From positions 4,960,001 through 5,024,000 of the forward strand of contig NZ_CP011533.1 of the NCBI RefSeq assembly GCF_001704275.1: a stretch of DNA of 64,000 bases, in the 5' to 3' direction. Under the pieces are notes generated by a model, which saw only the letters and a list, made by a program, of their open reading frames with translations, was not told the DNA's origin and did no database searches. The translations under genes and the position numbers were made by a program. Source of the stretch: Streptomyces noursei ATCC 11455 (GTDB lineage Bacteria; Actinomycetota; Actinomycetes; Streptomycetales; Streptomycetaceae). This document shows positions 16,032-24,218 of the stretch, piece after piece. Numbering within the stretch: position 1 is the first letter of the stretch; the number at the start of each line of letters is the position of its first letter.

Positions 16032-16127
16032 GCCGTGAGGAAGCCAGCGGGACTTCGGCGACGTCGACGACTTTGACGACAGGGATTCAGATCGCCTCGA
16101 AGGTGCGGCTTCGACGGGCACCAATAG

Positions 16128-18389
16128 GTGACACTACGTCACGTGTCGCATGTGCAGAGTGATGGCGGGGGAGAGGGCCGGGACTCCGGTGCGCTGAGCC
16201 CTTCGGCCGTCTTGCCGGGGCTCGACGAGGAGCAGTTGGGGCTGCTGCGCCGGGTGGGGCGTGAATGGGGGCGGGTGTCGACTCCTGAGGCGTGGCACCG
16301 GGCGCTGCCCGTGGATTCCGATCTGGGCCGTTTCCCGTCCCCTGCGGAGATCCAGCCTGTCGGGTGGGGGCGTCTGGTCAGCGTCTCGCCTCTCGGCGGG
16401 CGACCGCCCGCCCCCGGCGAGGCCGCGGGGGAGCTGCCGCCTGGCCGACTGGGCCGCTTCGGCTACCACGTGCGGCGCGTCGTCCTGGGGGCCGCCCTGA
16501 AGAGCACGGCGATCGCGCAGGAGCGGATGCGCAAGCTGGTGGCGCTGCCCGTCCTGTCCGCCGACGCACTCTCCTCGGTCGCCTACGGGCCCGAGGCCAT
16601 GCTCGCCGTCCTCGTACTCGGCGGCGCGGCGGGACTGGCCTACTCCGTGCCGATCGCCGCCACGATCGCCTTCCTGATGCTGGCGGTGGGGGTGTCGTAC
16701 CGCCAGACCATCCGCGCGTATCCGCACGGCGGCGGCTCGTACATCGTCGCCAGCGACAATCTGGGCCGCGTGCCCGGACTGATCGCCGCCGCCGGCCTGA
16801 TGACCGATTACATCCTCACGGTCGCGGTGTCGATCGCCTCCGGGGTGGCGGCGATCACCTCGGCGGTTCCCTCGCTCGCCACCGACGCCGTCCCGATCGG
16901 CGTCGGTGTGATCGCCCTGCTGCTCGCCGGGAACCTGCGGGGCATCCGGCAGGCCGGCGCACTGTTCGCCGCGCCGACCTACGCTTTCGTCGTCGCGGTG
17001 TTCGCGCTCGTCACCGTGGGCCTCGTCGACGCCGCCGGCCGCGGTTTCCACCCCACTGCGGCTCCGCACCTGAACGCCACGGAGAGCGTCGGCGTCCTGC
17101 TCGTGATGCGCGCCTTCGCCTCCGGGGCCACGGCGATGACCGGTATCGAGGCGATCTCCAACGCGGTGCCGGCATTCCAGCCCGTGGAGTGGCGCAACGC
17201 CCGCACCACGCTGACCTGGATGATCGGCCTGCTCATCACGCTGTTCGCCGGCACGATCGCCATGGTCCGACTCGACGGCGTCGTCCCCGGCACCCAGGAG
17301 ACGGTCCTCTCCCAACTCGCCCACCACAGCTTCGGCTCCGGACCGCTGTACGTCCTCACACAGGCCGCCACGGCCGCGGTGCTGCTGCTCGCGGCGAACA
17401 CCGCCTACAACGACTTCCCCCGCGTGCTGTTCCTGCTCGCCCGCGACCGACACGCCCCGCAGATCTTTCTGCGCCTGGGCGACCGCCTCGCCTTCAGCAA
17501 CGGGATCATTCTGCTGACGATCGCGGCGACGCTGGTCTATGTGGCCTTCAACGGCACGACCGCATCCCTGATCCCGCTGTACGCCGTCGGCGTCTTCCTG
17601 GCCTTCACCCTCTCCCAGGCCGGAATGGTGGTCCACTGGTGGCGCCTGCGTGACCGCCACTGGCGCAAGAGCCTGTTCTTCAACGCCACCGGCGCCCTGC
17701 TGTCGGCCGTCGTCTTCCTCACCGCCGGCCTCACCAAGTTCACCGAGGGCGCATGGGTCGCCGTGCTCGCCGTCGGACTCTTCCTCGTGGTGACGATGCG
17801 CATCCGGCACCACTACGAGACTGCCAGCCAGGCGCTTCGCCTGCACCCGCACGCCATCGAGCTGCCCGCCCCCACCATCCCCGTACACCCCAGCCCCGAC
17901 GCGGCACGGCCCCCAGCAACAACTCCGCAGTCCCCCAAGGCACTTCCCGACGCCCAAACGGAAGAAGAGGACGAGGAGACACCCCAGGAGATCCGCCACC
18001 TCTCGGTCGTCCCCATCGCGACCATGGACCTGGCCGGCATGCGCGCACTGGCCTACGCCGCCTCGCTCCACCAGCCCGTACTCGCCCTCCACATCAGCCC
18101 CGAAGAGGACGAGGCCGAACGCTTCCGCCAGTACTGGACCCTCTGGGGCGACCACCTCCCGCTGGAAGTCGTGGTCTCCCCCTACCGCGCGATCGTCGCA
18201 CCACTGGTCCACTACATCGAAGCCCTGCACGCGAAGCGCCCGGACCTCACCTTGACGGTCATCGTGCCGGAGATCGTCACCACGCGCCGGCGCTACCGCC
18301 TGCTGCACAGCAGGATCGCCCCACGGCTGCGGCACGCCCTGCGCCCACTGCCGAAGATCGTCATCACCACCGTCCCCTTCCACGTGTAG
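16128..18389 (+). CDS. APC-superfamily permease of KimA type (probable potassium importer) with C-terminal Usp-like domain
   Basis: 753 aa. An unusual N-terminal cytosolic stretch of about 120 residues is followed by about 12 transmembrane segments (about 135-560). The motif LSADALSSVAYGPEAML in the first helix matches KimA-type transporters, whose Asp and Tyr here bind potassium in the Bacillus protein; PHGGGSYIVA and ASGATAMTGIEAISNAVPAF are also family motifs. Residues about 620-753 form a Usp/Rossmann-like cytosolic domain (VVPIATMDLAGMRALAYAAS). KimA is inhibited by c-di-AMP in Bacillus; that is family knowledge, not visible here. GTG 16128 has weak upstream signals, so the first residues are uncertain. 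Confidence 0.82.
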   Translation: MTLRHVSHVQSDGGGEGRDSGALSPSAVLPGLDEEQLGLLRRVGREWGRVSTPEAWHRALPVDSDLGRFPSPAEIQPVGWGRLVSVSPLGGRPPAPGEAAGELPPGRLGRFGYHVRRVVLGAALKSTAIAQERMRKLVALPVLSADALSSVAYGPEAMLAVLVLGGAAGLAYSVPIAATIAFLMLAVGVSYRQTIRAYPHGGGSYIVASDNLGRVPGLIAAAGLMTDYILTVAVSIASGVAAITSAVPSLATDAVPIGVGVIALLLAGNLRGIRQAGALFAAPTYAFVVAVFALVTVGLVDAAGRGFHPTAAPHLNATESVGVLLVMRAFASGATAMTGIEAISNAVPAFQPVEWRNARTTLTWMIGLLITLFAGTIAMVRLDGVVPGTQETVLSQLAHHSFGSGPLYVLTQAATAAVLLLAANTAYNDFPRVLFLLARDRHAPQIFLRLGDRLAFSNGIILLTIAATLVYVAFNGTTASLIPLYAVGVFLAFTLSQAGMVVHWWRLRDRHWRKSLFFNATGALLSAVVFLTAGLTKFTEGAWVAVLAVGLFLVVTMRIRHHYETASQALRLHPHAIELPAPTIPVHPSPDAARPPATTPQSPKALPDAQTEEEDEETPQEIRHLSVVPIATMDLAGMRALAYAASLHQPVLALHISPEEDEAERFRQYWTLWGDHLPLEVVVSPYRAIVAPLVHYIEALHAKRPDLTLTVIVPEIVTTRRRYRLLHSRIAPRLRHALRPLPKIVITTVPFHV

Positions 18390-18499
18390 CCACCTCCCCG
18401 TGGCTGTGTCTGCCCCTCGGCTCAGGCGAGCGGGGGCAATGCACCTGCCTCTTGTCCAACACCGTCTCGCAGGAATGGGGGTTGCCGTCCCGGCATTGA

Positions 18500-19010
18500 T
18501 CACGTACGAAGGGCTGCCGACCAGGAGGTCGGCAGTGATGCGACGCCGATACCGAGTAGCCTCCTGGCTGCCCGTTCCCGCACGGCGCGGTCTGTGCTCA
18601 GCGTGGCGTCGGCGAGCAGATGGATGCGCCAGTACAGATGGAGTCGGCTCTCGGCCGTGGGGGCCCGCCGGCTGGCGAGAGCGCGTACGGGTGTGGGGTC
18701 GTCGAGGTCGAGGCGTACGGCTAGGCGGGCGAGGTCGGATCGAGGGTCGCCGAAGGTGGCCAGCTCCCAGTCGATGAGCAGCCGGGAACCAGTGAGTTCG
18801 CGAAGCAGGTGGCCCGGCTGCAGATCGTGATGGAGCAGCACTGGCTGGATGGCGTTGTCGCTGACGTCGACTTCTTGGTGGAGGCGTCGCGCTGTGGCGC
18901 GTAGAGCTGGGGCGGCTGTGGCATACGTGTGCAGGCGGTCGTGGAGGCAGCCTCGGGAGACGACGGCTTCTTCGAATACGACGGCGGGCTGGCGTCCCTG
19001 CTGGTCGATG
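18500..19010 (-). pseudogene. C-terminal fragment of an aminoglycoside-phosphotransferase-fold kinase
   Basis: The minus frame from about 19010 to 18500 has the APH/choline-kinase active-site block: LLHHDLQPGHLL (catalytic Asp in HHD) and SRLLIDWELATFGDPRSDLA (metal-binding Asp), followed by helices ending in a normal stop. The ATP-binding N-terminal lobe is missing; the frame stays open upstream to 19438 but reads as antisense of the next gene. The gene therefore looks cut near 19000 by a recombination junction. A functional role is unlikely. Confidence 0.7.
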
Positions 19011-19669
19011 TCTGCGGGACTGCCCATGAGGTGGCAGCAGTTGCCGGTGAGGCGGCCCGGGAGCTGGGACGTGAGGAGACACCACTTGAAGCCGGGTTGT
19101 CGGCCGAGGTGGCCGGCGTCGTCGAGAGGGCCTGGTGGCCGGCGAAGGTCATGGACTCCTTGATGCCGTCCTTCCTGGTGCCCGTCGAACCCCGTTGGTC
19201 CACCGAGCTGTTCAATGTCCCCGCGACGCTGCTGCCGCGACCCGATGAACTGGGGATCAGCAGGGAGCACGTCTACTACCGTTCTTCCGGGCACCGTGGT
19301 GAGAGCGTCCCTGCGCGCCTGCTCTGGTACGTCAGCAGGGGCTCCTCCTACGAGGAGGGCCAAATGGTCATAGGCTGCTCGCAGTTGGACGAGGTGGTGA
19401 TCGACCTGCCGGATGCCCTGCACTCGAAATTCGAACACCTGGGCGTATATGGTCGGGAGCAGGTACGCGCGATCGCTCGCCGCGATGCTTCGGGCCGCGC
19501 GATGGCCTTGAGGTTTTCGGACACCGAGATCTTCCCGAGGGCGGTGCCGCTGCGGCGAATGAAGTCACTGGCCAAGAGCCTGGAACTACAGATTTCGCTG
19601 ATGTCGCTGTCGAAGATCAGCAACAAGCTGTTCCAGGCGGTCTACGAAGAGGGACACCGAAGGACGTGA
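18929..19669 (+). CDS. protein of unknown function paired with an ASCH-domain gene, probably 5'-truncated
   Basis: 246 aa as an open frame. From about residue 30 it reads as real protein: GLSAEVAGVVERAWWPAKVMDSLMPSFLVP, PRWSTELFNVPATLLPR, ISREHVYYRSSG, ARLLWYVSRGSSYEEGQMVIGCSQLDEVV, then KFEHLGVYGREQVRAIA and a conserved end LFQAVYEEGHRR. I recognise the pattern as the partner of ASCH-domain proteins but cannot name the fold surely. The first part overlaps the antisense phosphotransferase relic and lacks a ribosome site, so a lost N-terminal domain is likely. It overlaps the next gene by 4 bp. Confidence 0.6.
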   Translation: MQAVVEAASGDDGFFEYDGGLASLLVDVCGTAHEVAAVAGEAARELGREETPLEAGLSAEVAGVVERAWWPAKVMDSLMPSFLVPVEPRWSTELFNVPATLLPRPDELGISREHVYYRSSGHRGESVPARLLWYVSRGSSYEEGQMVIGCSQLDEVVIDLPDALHSKFEHLGVYGREQVRAIARRDASGRAMALRFSDTEIFPRAVPLRRMKSLAKSLELQISLMSLSKISNKLFQAVYEEGHRRT

Positions 19670-20145
19670 ACGATCTGGAACCCGCGCTGCTGCTGTCCGT
19701 ACACTCTCGCTTCGCCACCGCGATCCTGACGGGCAGCAAGACGGTCGAGGTGCGCCGCCAGCGGGTTGCCGCGCCACCCGGCACCACCGTCGTCTTCTAC
19801 GCCACCGCCCCCACGATGGCTTTGGTGGGGCTGGCGCGTATCGCGGCGGTCAACGTCGGCTCCCCTCGGGAGGTGTGGCGCGCCCACCGGGCCCAAACTG
19901 GCATCAGCCGAAAGGAGTTCGACGAGTACATGAGCGGCGCCACCCAGGCCAGCGGACTCACCCTCGAAGAACCGCAGCCTTTCGAGGAGCCGGTGCCGCT
20001 CAGTGCCCTGCGTGCCGCGGGGACCTTCCATCCACCACAGAGCTACCGATATCTCACGGGTGAAGCGCTGAGGCCGGTGGCCGAAGCGTCGCCGTCCACC
20101 GGGGCGGTCCTCAGTGGGATCCTCGGAGAACCCGTGCCGGCGTAG
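19666..20145 (+). CDS. ASCH-domain (PUA-like) protein
   Basis: 159 aa, GTG 19666 behind GAAGGA, overlapping the upstream stop as GTGA, so translation is coupled. The ASCH signature is ALLLSVHSRFATAILTGSKTVEVRRQRV near residues 7-34 (conserved Lys-Thr-x-Glu-x-Arg), followed by VVFYATAPTMALVGLARIAAV, the strand pair of the beta-barrel. ASCH domains bind or act on RNA or modified nucleosides. The gene pair sits 400 bp from tRNA-Gly at the end of the accessory stretch. Confidence 0.8.
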   Translation: MNDLEPALLLSVHSRFATAILTGSKTVEVRRQRVAAPPGTTVVFYATAPTMALVGLARIAAVNVGSPREVWRAHRAQTGISRKEFDEYMSGATQASGLTLEEPQPFEEPVPLSALRAAGTFHPPQSYRYLTGEALRPVAEASPSTGAVLSGILGEPVPA

Positions 20146-20514
20146 TTCTGGTACGGGAGCGGGCCTCAGGCCATCAGCCTCTAGGTTCGAGCCCGCAATG
20201 TCCCCGAGTGGGCGGAAGCGCTGGCCGAGTTGGCCGAGCGGTAACAGGTCGATGAGTAGGGCCGGGCCGACGAGGAGTCGGTCCGGCCTTGGTCGTATTC
20301 GCCTCAGCCTGGCAACGCCGGGAGCATTCGCAAGTGCATCGTTGCGGGCTACTCAGCCTCCTGTGGCGCAGCTCACGTAAATTGCGTCTCGCGATTCGAG
20401 ATGACGGCCGACCAAGTCGCTCGGGAGGGTCTTGTGCGCTTCAACTCGCTGCGGTAATCGGTACGTTATGGCACCCGAATGGCACGCGCCCCGAAAATGG
20501 TCTAGACAGCAAAT
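20146..20514. other. gene-free flank of tRNA-Gly, likely site of past integration
   Basis: About 370 bp without a supported gene. It holds short coding-like scraps (one ends in EWAEALAELAER before a stop near 20242) and direct short repeats (ATGGCACCCGAATGGCACGC near 20468). This is the downstream (3') side of a tRNA gene, where actinobacterial integrative elements insert. No intact integrase or second copy of the tRNA end was found. Confidence 0.45.
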
Positions 20515-20541
20515 AAGGCCCAGGTCGCTGACCTGGGCCTT
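20515..20541 (-). terminator. terminator of tRNA-Gly
   Basis: A perfect 12-bp stem (AAGGCCCAGGTC with its complement) closes a 3-base loop, 6 bp past the encoded CCA end of the tRNA on the minus strand. Confidence 0.85.
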
Positions 20542-20546
20542 CGCTA

Positions 20547-20620
20547 TGGAGCGGGTGACGGGAATCGAACCCGCGCTCTGAGCTTGGGAAGCTCATGTTC
20601 TACCATTAAACTACACCCGC
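20547..20620 (-). tRNA. tRNA-Gly (anticodon CCC)
   Basis: The minus strand folds as a complete cloverleaf: acceptor arm GCGGGTG/CACCCGC, D-arm with TAGTTTAATGGTAGAACA, anticodon stem TGAGC/GCTCA around loop TTCCCAA (anticodon CCC), T-arm with GGTTCGATTCC, discriminator T and an encoded CCA at 20549-20547. It reads GGG glycine codons. Confidence 0.97.
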
Positions 20621-20900
20621 GTAACACCGCCCGGTCTGGAGGGAACCAGCCTGGAGGCGGAGCGTCCTCGCACACTCTACCCCATCACCGCTTCGCGGTG
20701 CATTTGGCATGTCCGGAGGCGCGATGGGGGTCTCGGAGGGCGTCTCGCGCGGGGGTGCGCGCGGGGGTGTCGGGGCGGGACGCGGGTGCGGGGGAAGGGA
20801 GTTGGGGCGTACGGTGGGGCTTCGGAGTGCCGCCTGCGAGCGCACCCAGTTCATCCCCTAATGTGGCTTTTGTTGTCCACGCAGTTGGGAGAGGGACTTG

Positions 20901-21059
20901 ATGGAGCGCACCGTCGTACGTTGTGCCGAGGGGCACGTCTTCAGCACCGCTTCGTTCCCCATGCAGACCACCGACCGGCTCGGCCCCGGGCGGCTGCTGC
21001 GCTGCCCGCGCTGTGCTCGGCTGCGGCACGCGGTGCCGGTGGAGCACGCGAAGCGGTAG
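20901..21059 (+). CDS. 52-aa zinc-ribbon-like small protein
   Basis: ATG 20901 with GAGAGGGA upstream; 52 residues. Cys8 and His12 (RCAEGH) pair with Cys35 and Cys38 (RCPRC) to make a probable one-zinc ribbon, with QTTDRLGPGRLL between. Proteins of this size and layout are common in Streptomyces and of unknown function. It is the first of a small run of plus genes ahead of dcd. The function could be protein or RNA binding, but nothing in the sequence decides this. Confidence 0.7.
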   Translation: MERTVVRCAEGHVFSTASFPMQTTDRLGPGRLLRCPRCARLRHAVPVEHAKR

Positions 21060-21198
21060 CGGCGGTCGCGGGGTCGCGGTGAAGGTCGGCGGTGATCTTC
21101 GCACGTGACGTCGGCGCGAGGTCGTGGTGGCCCGGTCCCTGGTGGGGCCGGGCCCTCGTCGTACGGCCGGGGGTGCGCGGGCGCGTATCCTCGTCTGC

Positions 21199-21774
21199 GT
21201 GCTTCTCTCAGACAAGGACATCCGGGCCGAGATCGACGCAGGTCGGGTGCGCATCGACCCCTACGACGAGTCGATGGTGCAGCCGTCCAGCATCGATGTG
21301 CGGCTCGACCGCTTTTTCCGGGTGTTCGAGAATCACCGCTACCCGCACATCGACCCCGCCGTCGAGCAGGCGGACCTGACCCGCGAGGTCGTGCCGGAGG
21401 GCGACGAGGCGTTCATCCTGCACCCCGGTGAGTTCGTGCTGGCCTCGACGTACGAGGTGATCTCGCTCCCCGACGACATCGCCTCGCGGCTGGAGGGGAA
21501 GTCCAGCCTGGGACGGCTCGGGCTGCTGACGCACTCGACCGCGGGCTTCATCGACCCGGGGTTCAGCGGGCATGTGACGCTGGAGCTGAGCAATGTCGCG
21601 ACGCTGCCGATCAAGCTGTGGCCGGGCATGAAGATCGGGCAGCTGTGCATGTTCCGGCTGACCTCGCCGGCGGAGCACCCGTACGGCAGCGAGCGCTACG
21701 GCTCGCGGTATCAGGGACAGCGCGGTCCGACGCCGTCCCGGTCGTTCAAGAATTTCCACCGTACGCAGGTGTGA
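21199..21774 (+). CDS. dcd: dCTP deaminase, bifunctional (dUMP-forming) type
   Basis: 191 aa, start GTG 21199. It converts dCTP to dUTP and, in the actinobacterial type, on to dUMP, feeding thymidylate synthesis. Motifs are [18 protein letters not shown] near 20, [10 protein letters not shown] near 72, [36 protein letters not shown] near 98-133 (catalytic Glu and the AGFIDPG loop), and the end [15 protein letters not shown]. The close match to the mycobacterial Dcd-Dut layout supports the bifunctional reading. It is followed by a phosphoribosyltransferase gene after 71 bp. Confidence 0.95.
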   Translation: MLLSDKDIRAEIDAGRVRIDPYDESMVQPSSIDVRLDRFFRVFENHRYPHIDPAVEQADLTREVVPEGDEAFILHPGEFVLASTYEVISLPDDIASRLEGKSSLGRLGLLTHSTAGFIDPGFSGHVTLELSNVATLPIKLWPGMKIGQLCMFRLTSPAEHPYGSERYGSRYQGQRGPTPSRSFKNFHRTQV

Positions 21775-21845
21775 GGCACCGCGCGCGAGGGGGCGAGGCG
21801 GGGCCGGCACGGGCCCCGGAGACGAAGAGAAGGTCTGGGAGAGTC

Positions 21846-22343
21846 GTGGGTGACGTGCGGGAGAACCTGACGTACGAGCGGTTCGGCGGAGCGATCCGTG
21901 AGCTGGCGCAGACGATCGCGGATGACGGGTACGAGCCCGACATCGTGCTGTCGATCGCCCGGGGCGGGGTGTTCGTGGCCGGCGGTCTGGCGTACGCGCT
22001 GGACTGCAAGAACATTCACCTGGTGAATGTCGAGTTCTACACCGGGGTGGGCACCACCCTGGAGATGCCGGTGATGCTCGCGCCGGTGCCCAACGCGATC
22101 GACTTCTCGGACAAGAAGGTCCTGATCGCGGACGACGTCGCCGACACCGGCAAGACGCTCAAGCTGGTGCACGACTTCTGCCAGGGGACCGTCGCCGAGG
22201 TCCGCAGCGCGGTGATCTACGAGAAGTCGCACTCGCTGGTGAAGTGCGAGTACGTCTGGAAGCGCACGGACGACTGGATCAACTTCCCGTGGAGCGTCGA
22301 GCCGCCGGTGGTCCGGCGGGACGGTCAGATCCTCGACGCCTGA
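21846..22343 (+). CDS. purine-type phosphoribosyltransferase
   Basis: 165 aa, GTG 21846 with GGGAGA upstream. The type I PRTase fold shows IVLSIARGGVFVAGGLAYAL (PPi loop) near 33-52 and the PRPP-binding motif VLIADDVADTGKTL near 95-108. The hood region GVGTTLEMPVML and the C-terminal WKRTDDWINFPWS resemble bacterial xanthine/hypoxanthine phosphoribosyltransferases. The exact base is not decided by what is visible. It is next to dcd, so nucleotide salvage is the shared theme. Confidence 0.85.
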   Translation: MGDVRENLTYERFGGAIRELAQTIADDGYEPDIVLSIARGGVFVAGGLAYALDCKNIHLVNVEFYTGVGTTLEMPVMLAPVPNAIDFSDKKVLIADDVADTGKTLKLVHDFCQGTVAEVRSAVIYEKSHSLVKCEYVWKRTDDWINFPWSVEPPVVRRDGQILDA

Positions 22344-22369
22344 CGGGCGCCCGCGCGGCGTCTTCCGTT

Positions 22370-22408
22370 CCCGCGAGCCCGCGTACTTCGCGGGCTCGCG
22401 GGCTTTTT
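22370..22408 (+). terminator. intrinsic terminator after the phosphoribosyltransferase gene
   Basis: A perfect 14-bp GC stem (22370-22383 with 22389-22402), loop TACTT, followed by GCTTTTTGT. Confidence 0.92.
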
Positions 22409-22504
22409 GTGGCACACGTTTCGGCCAGTTCTGTTCCGGGTGTTCCACCGTTCTGTACCTCCGAGTAGAAACCGGCGGTAACAGCAGACCGGAGGGGAGG
22501 TCCG

Positions 22505-24091
22505 ATGGTGCGTGCGAGACGCGGGCCGCGAGGGAGCGGACGTGCACGAGGGCGGCGGTTACGGGCCGCCGTGGCGGTGTCGGCGGCGGTGTTGACCGCC
22601 GCTTTCACGGTGACGGCGGGCGGCGCCGGCGCCACCGGGGTCACCGGCGCGACGGCGGGTACCGCGGCGACGGCCGGGCGGCCGGCCGTCCAGCCGCTGT
22701 CGCCGGAACTGGAACGGATCCGGGCGCGGGAGGCGACCAAGCTGTACGGCGACGCCGCCGTGCGGCCGCTCGACGACCGGAAGACCTCGCTGATCTCGCT
22801 GGGCGACAGCGAGATCTCCGGCGAGGGCGTCGGGACGTACGAGCCGGGCACCGACGGGCCCACCAACTGGTGCCACCGGTCGCCGGACTCGGCGATCCAC
22901 CGGACCGGGATCGCCGCGGACGTGACGTACAACGCGGCGTGCTCGGGGGCGTACACCGGCAACATCCGGATCGGCGGCAGCAAGCAGTACGCCGATGAAC
23001 TGGTGCAGAGCGACAGCCTGGCGATCGCGGCGCGCAACACCCGGCTGAAAATGGTGCTGTTGGTCGCCGGGGCCAACGACGACCTCCAGTTCGGGCCGGT
23101 GATGACGGACTGCGTCGAGCGCTGGTTCCTGCTCCAGGGGACCTGCGAGCCCAAGTACCAGCCGGGATGGCAGGCGCGGGTCGACGGGCTGGTGCCGAAG
23201 GTCGAGGCCACGGTGCGGGACCTGCGGACCGTGATGCGGGACGCGGGGTACGCCGACGGCGACTACCGCCTCGTGGTGATGTCGTACCCGAGCCCGATCG
23301 GTCCGGACGTCGAGGACAACCCCCAGTACCCGGGGAAGATCCCGGGCGGTTGCACCGGGTACACCTCGGACGCCGGATGGGGACGCAACACGGCGGTGCC
23401 GACCTTCGAGCGGGGCATGCGGAAGATCGCACAGGACACCGGCGCCACCTACCTCGACTCCTCGCGGCTCTTCCACGGGCACGAGGTGTGCATGGCGGAG
23501 ACCTGGGCCCGCGGGCTGTACGTGAACATCTCCAACCCCTTCCCGCCGGACGCCAATTCGGTCCGCCAGTCCTTCCACCCCAACGCCCGCGGGCACGGCG
23601 CGTTCGCGTCCTGCCTGACCCAGCTGTACGCGGCGCCGCAGCTGCGCGAGGCGTCCTGCACCGACCCGGCGAACACCGGGCAGCCCAAGCTGTACCCGGG
23701 CGCCTGGGACGACGCCTACCGGCCGCTGAGGAACGCCGCGACCGGCACCTGCGTGGACGCCACCGGCGGGCTGTCCCGCAACGGCACCGCGGTCGGCGGC
23801 TGGGACTGCAACGGGCAGCGCAACCAGGGCTGGTGGTACGACCAGGACCGCAAGTCGCTGCACGTGGAGCTGACCCAGGCCCGGTGCCTGGACGTGCCGG
23901 GGGCCCGCTACGAGGCCGGCGCCGGGCTGGTGCTGTGGAACTGCTCGGGCGCGGCCAACCAGCAGTTCGTCCAAGAGGGCGGCACCCTCCGGCCGGCCGC
24001 CGCGTCGTCGCTCTGCCTGACGCTGGGGGCGGCGAAGGACCCGCTGCGGCTCCAGAAGTGCGACGGCTCGGCGGGGCAGCGATTCGCCTGA
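22505..24091 (+). CDS. secreted SGNH-hydrolase with C-terminal ricin B-type lectin domain
   Basis: 528 aa, ATG 22505 with GGAGGGGAGG upstream. An N-terminal Arg-rich signal sequence is followed by a low-complexity Ala/Gly/Thr linker. The SGNH esterase domain spans about 85-390: GDSEISGEG (nucleophile Ser in block I), VAGANDDL (block III Asn), and SFHPNARGHGAF (catalytic His). Residues about 400-528 form a ricin B-like beta-trefoil with Cys pairs and repeated W-x-C-N-G-x-x-N-Q motifs (GGWDCNGQRNQGWW, LWNCSGAANQQF). An extracellular lipase/esterase anchored to carbohydrate is expected; the substrate is unknown. Confidence 0.88.
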   Translation: MVRARRGPRGSGRARGRRLRAAVAVSAAVLTAAFTVTAGGAGATGVTGATAGTAATAGRPAVQPLSPELERIRAREATKLYGDAAVRPLDDRKTSLISLGDSEISGEGVGTYEPGTDGPTNWCHRSPDSAIHRTGIAADVTYNAACSGAYTGNIRIGGSKQYADELVQSDSLAIAARNTRLKMVLLVAGANDDLQFGPVMTDCVERWFLLQGTCEPKYQPGWQARVDGLVPKVEATVRDLRTVMRDAGYADGDYRLVVMSYPSPIGPDVEDNPQYPGKIPGGCTGYTSDAGWGRNTAVPTFERGMRKIAQDTGATYLDSSRLFHGHEVCMAETWARGLYVNISNPFPPDANSVRQSFHPNARGHGAFASCLTQLYAAPQLREASCTDPANTGQPKLYPGAWDDAYRPLRNAATGTCVDATGGLSRNGTAVGGWDCNGQRNQGWWYDQDRKSLHVELTQARCLDVPGARYEAGAGLVLWNCSGAANQQFVQEGGTLRPAAASSLCLTLGAAKDPLRLQKCDGSAGQRFA

Positions 24092-24134
24092 CCGGCCGCC
24101 GGACGCCGTGAGCGGGCCTCCCGTGCCGGCACGA

Positions 24135-24187
24135 CGAGGGGCCCGTTCCGAGAGACGTCGGTGACGTCCTTTCGGAACGGGCCCCTC
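24135..24187. terminator. bidirectional terminator between convergent genes
   Basis: A perfect 17-bp stem (24135-24151 with 24171-24187). The loop contains GACGTCGGTGACGTC, which can form its own 6-bp inner stem. Confidence 0.88.
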
Positions 24188-24218
24188 GATCCGTGGGCCG
24201 GACCGCGTCGTGCGCCGG

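Noticed and set aside
16134..19085. 983-codon minus-strand open frame
   Set aside because: Antisense of the KimA-like gene; composition is His/Gly/Arg-rich shadow sequence.
20496..20511. DasR-like site (TGGTCTAGAC core)
   Set aside because: Only one half matches the dre consensus and it lies beside a tRNA terminator with no amino-sugar gene near.
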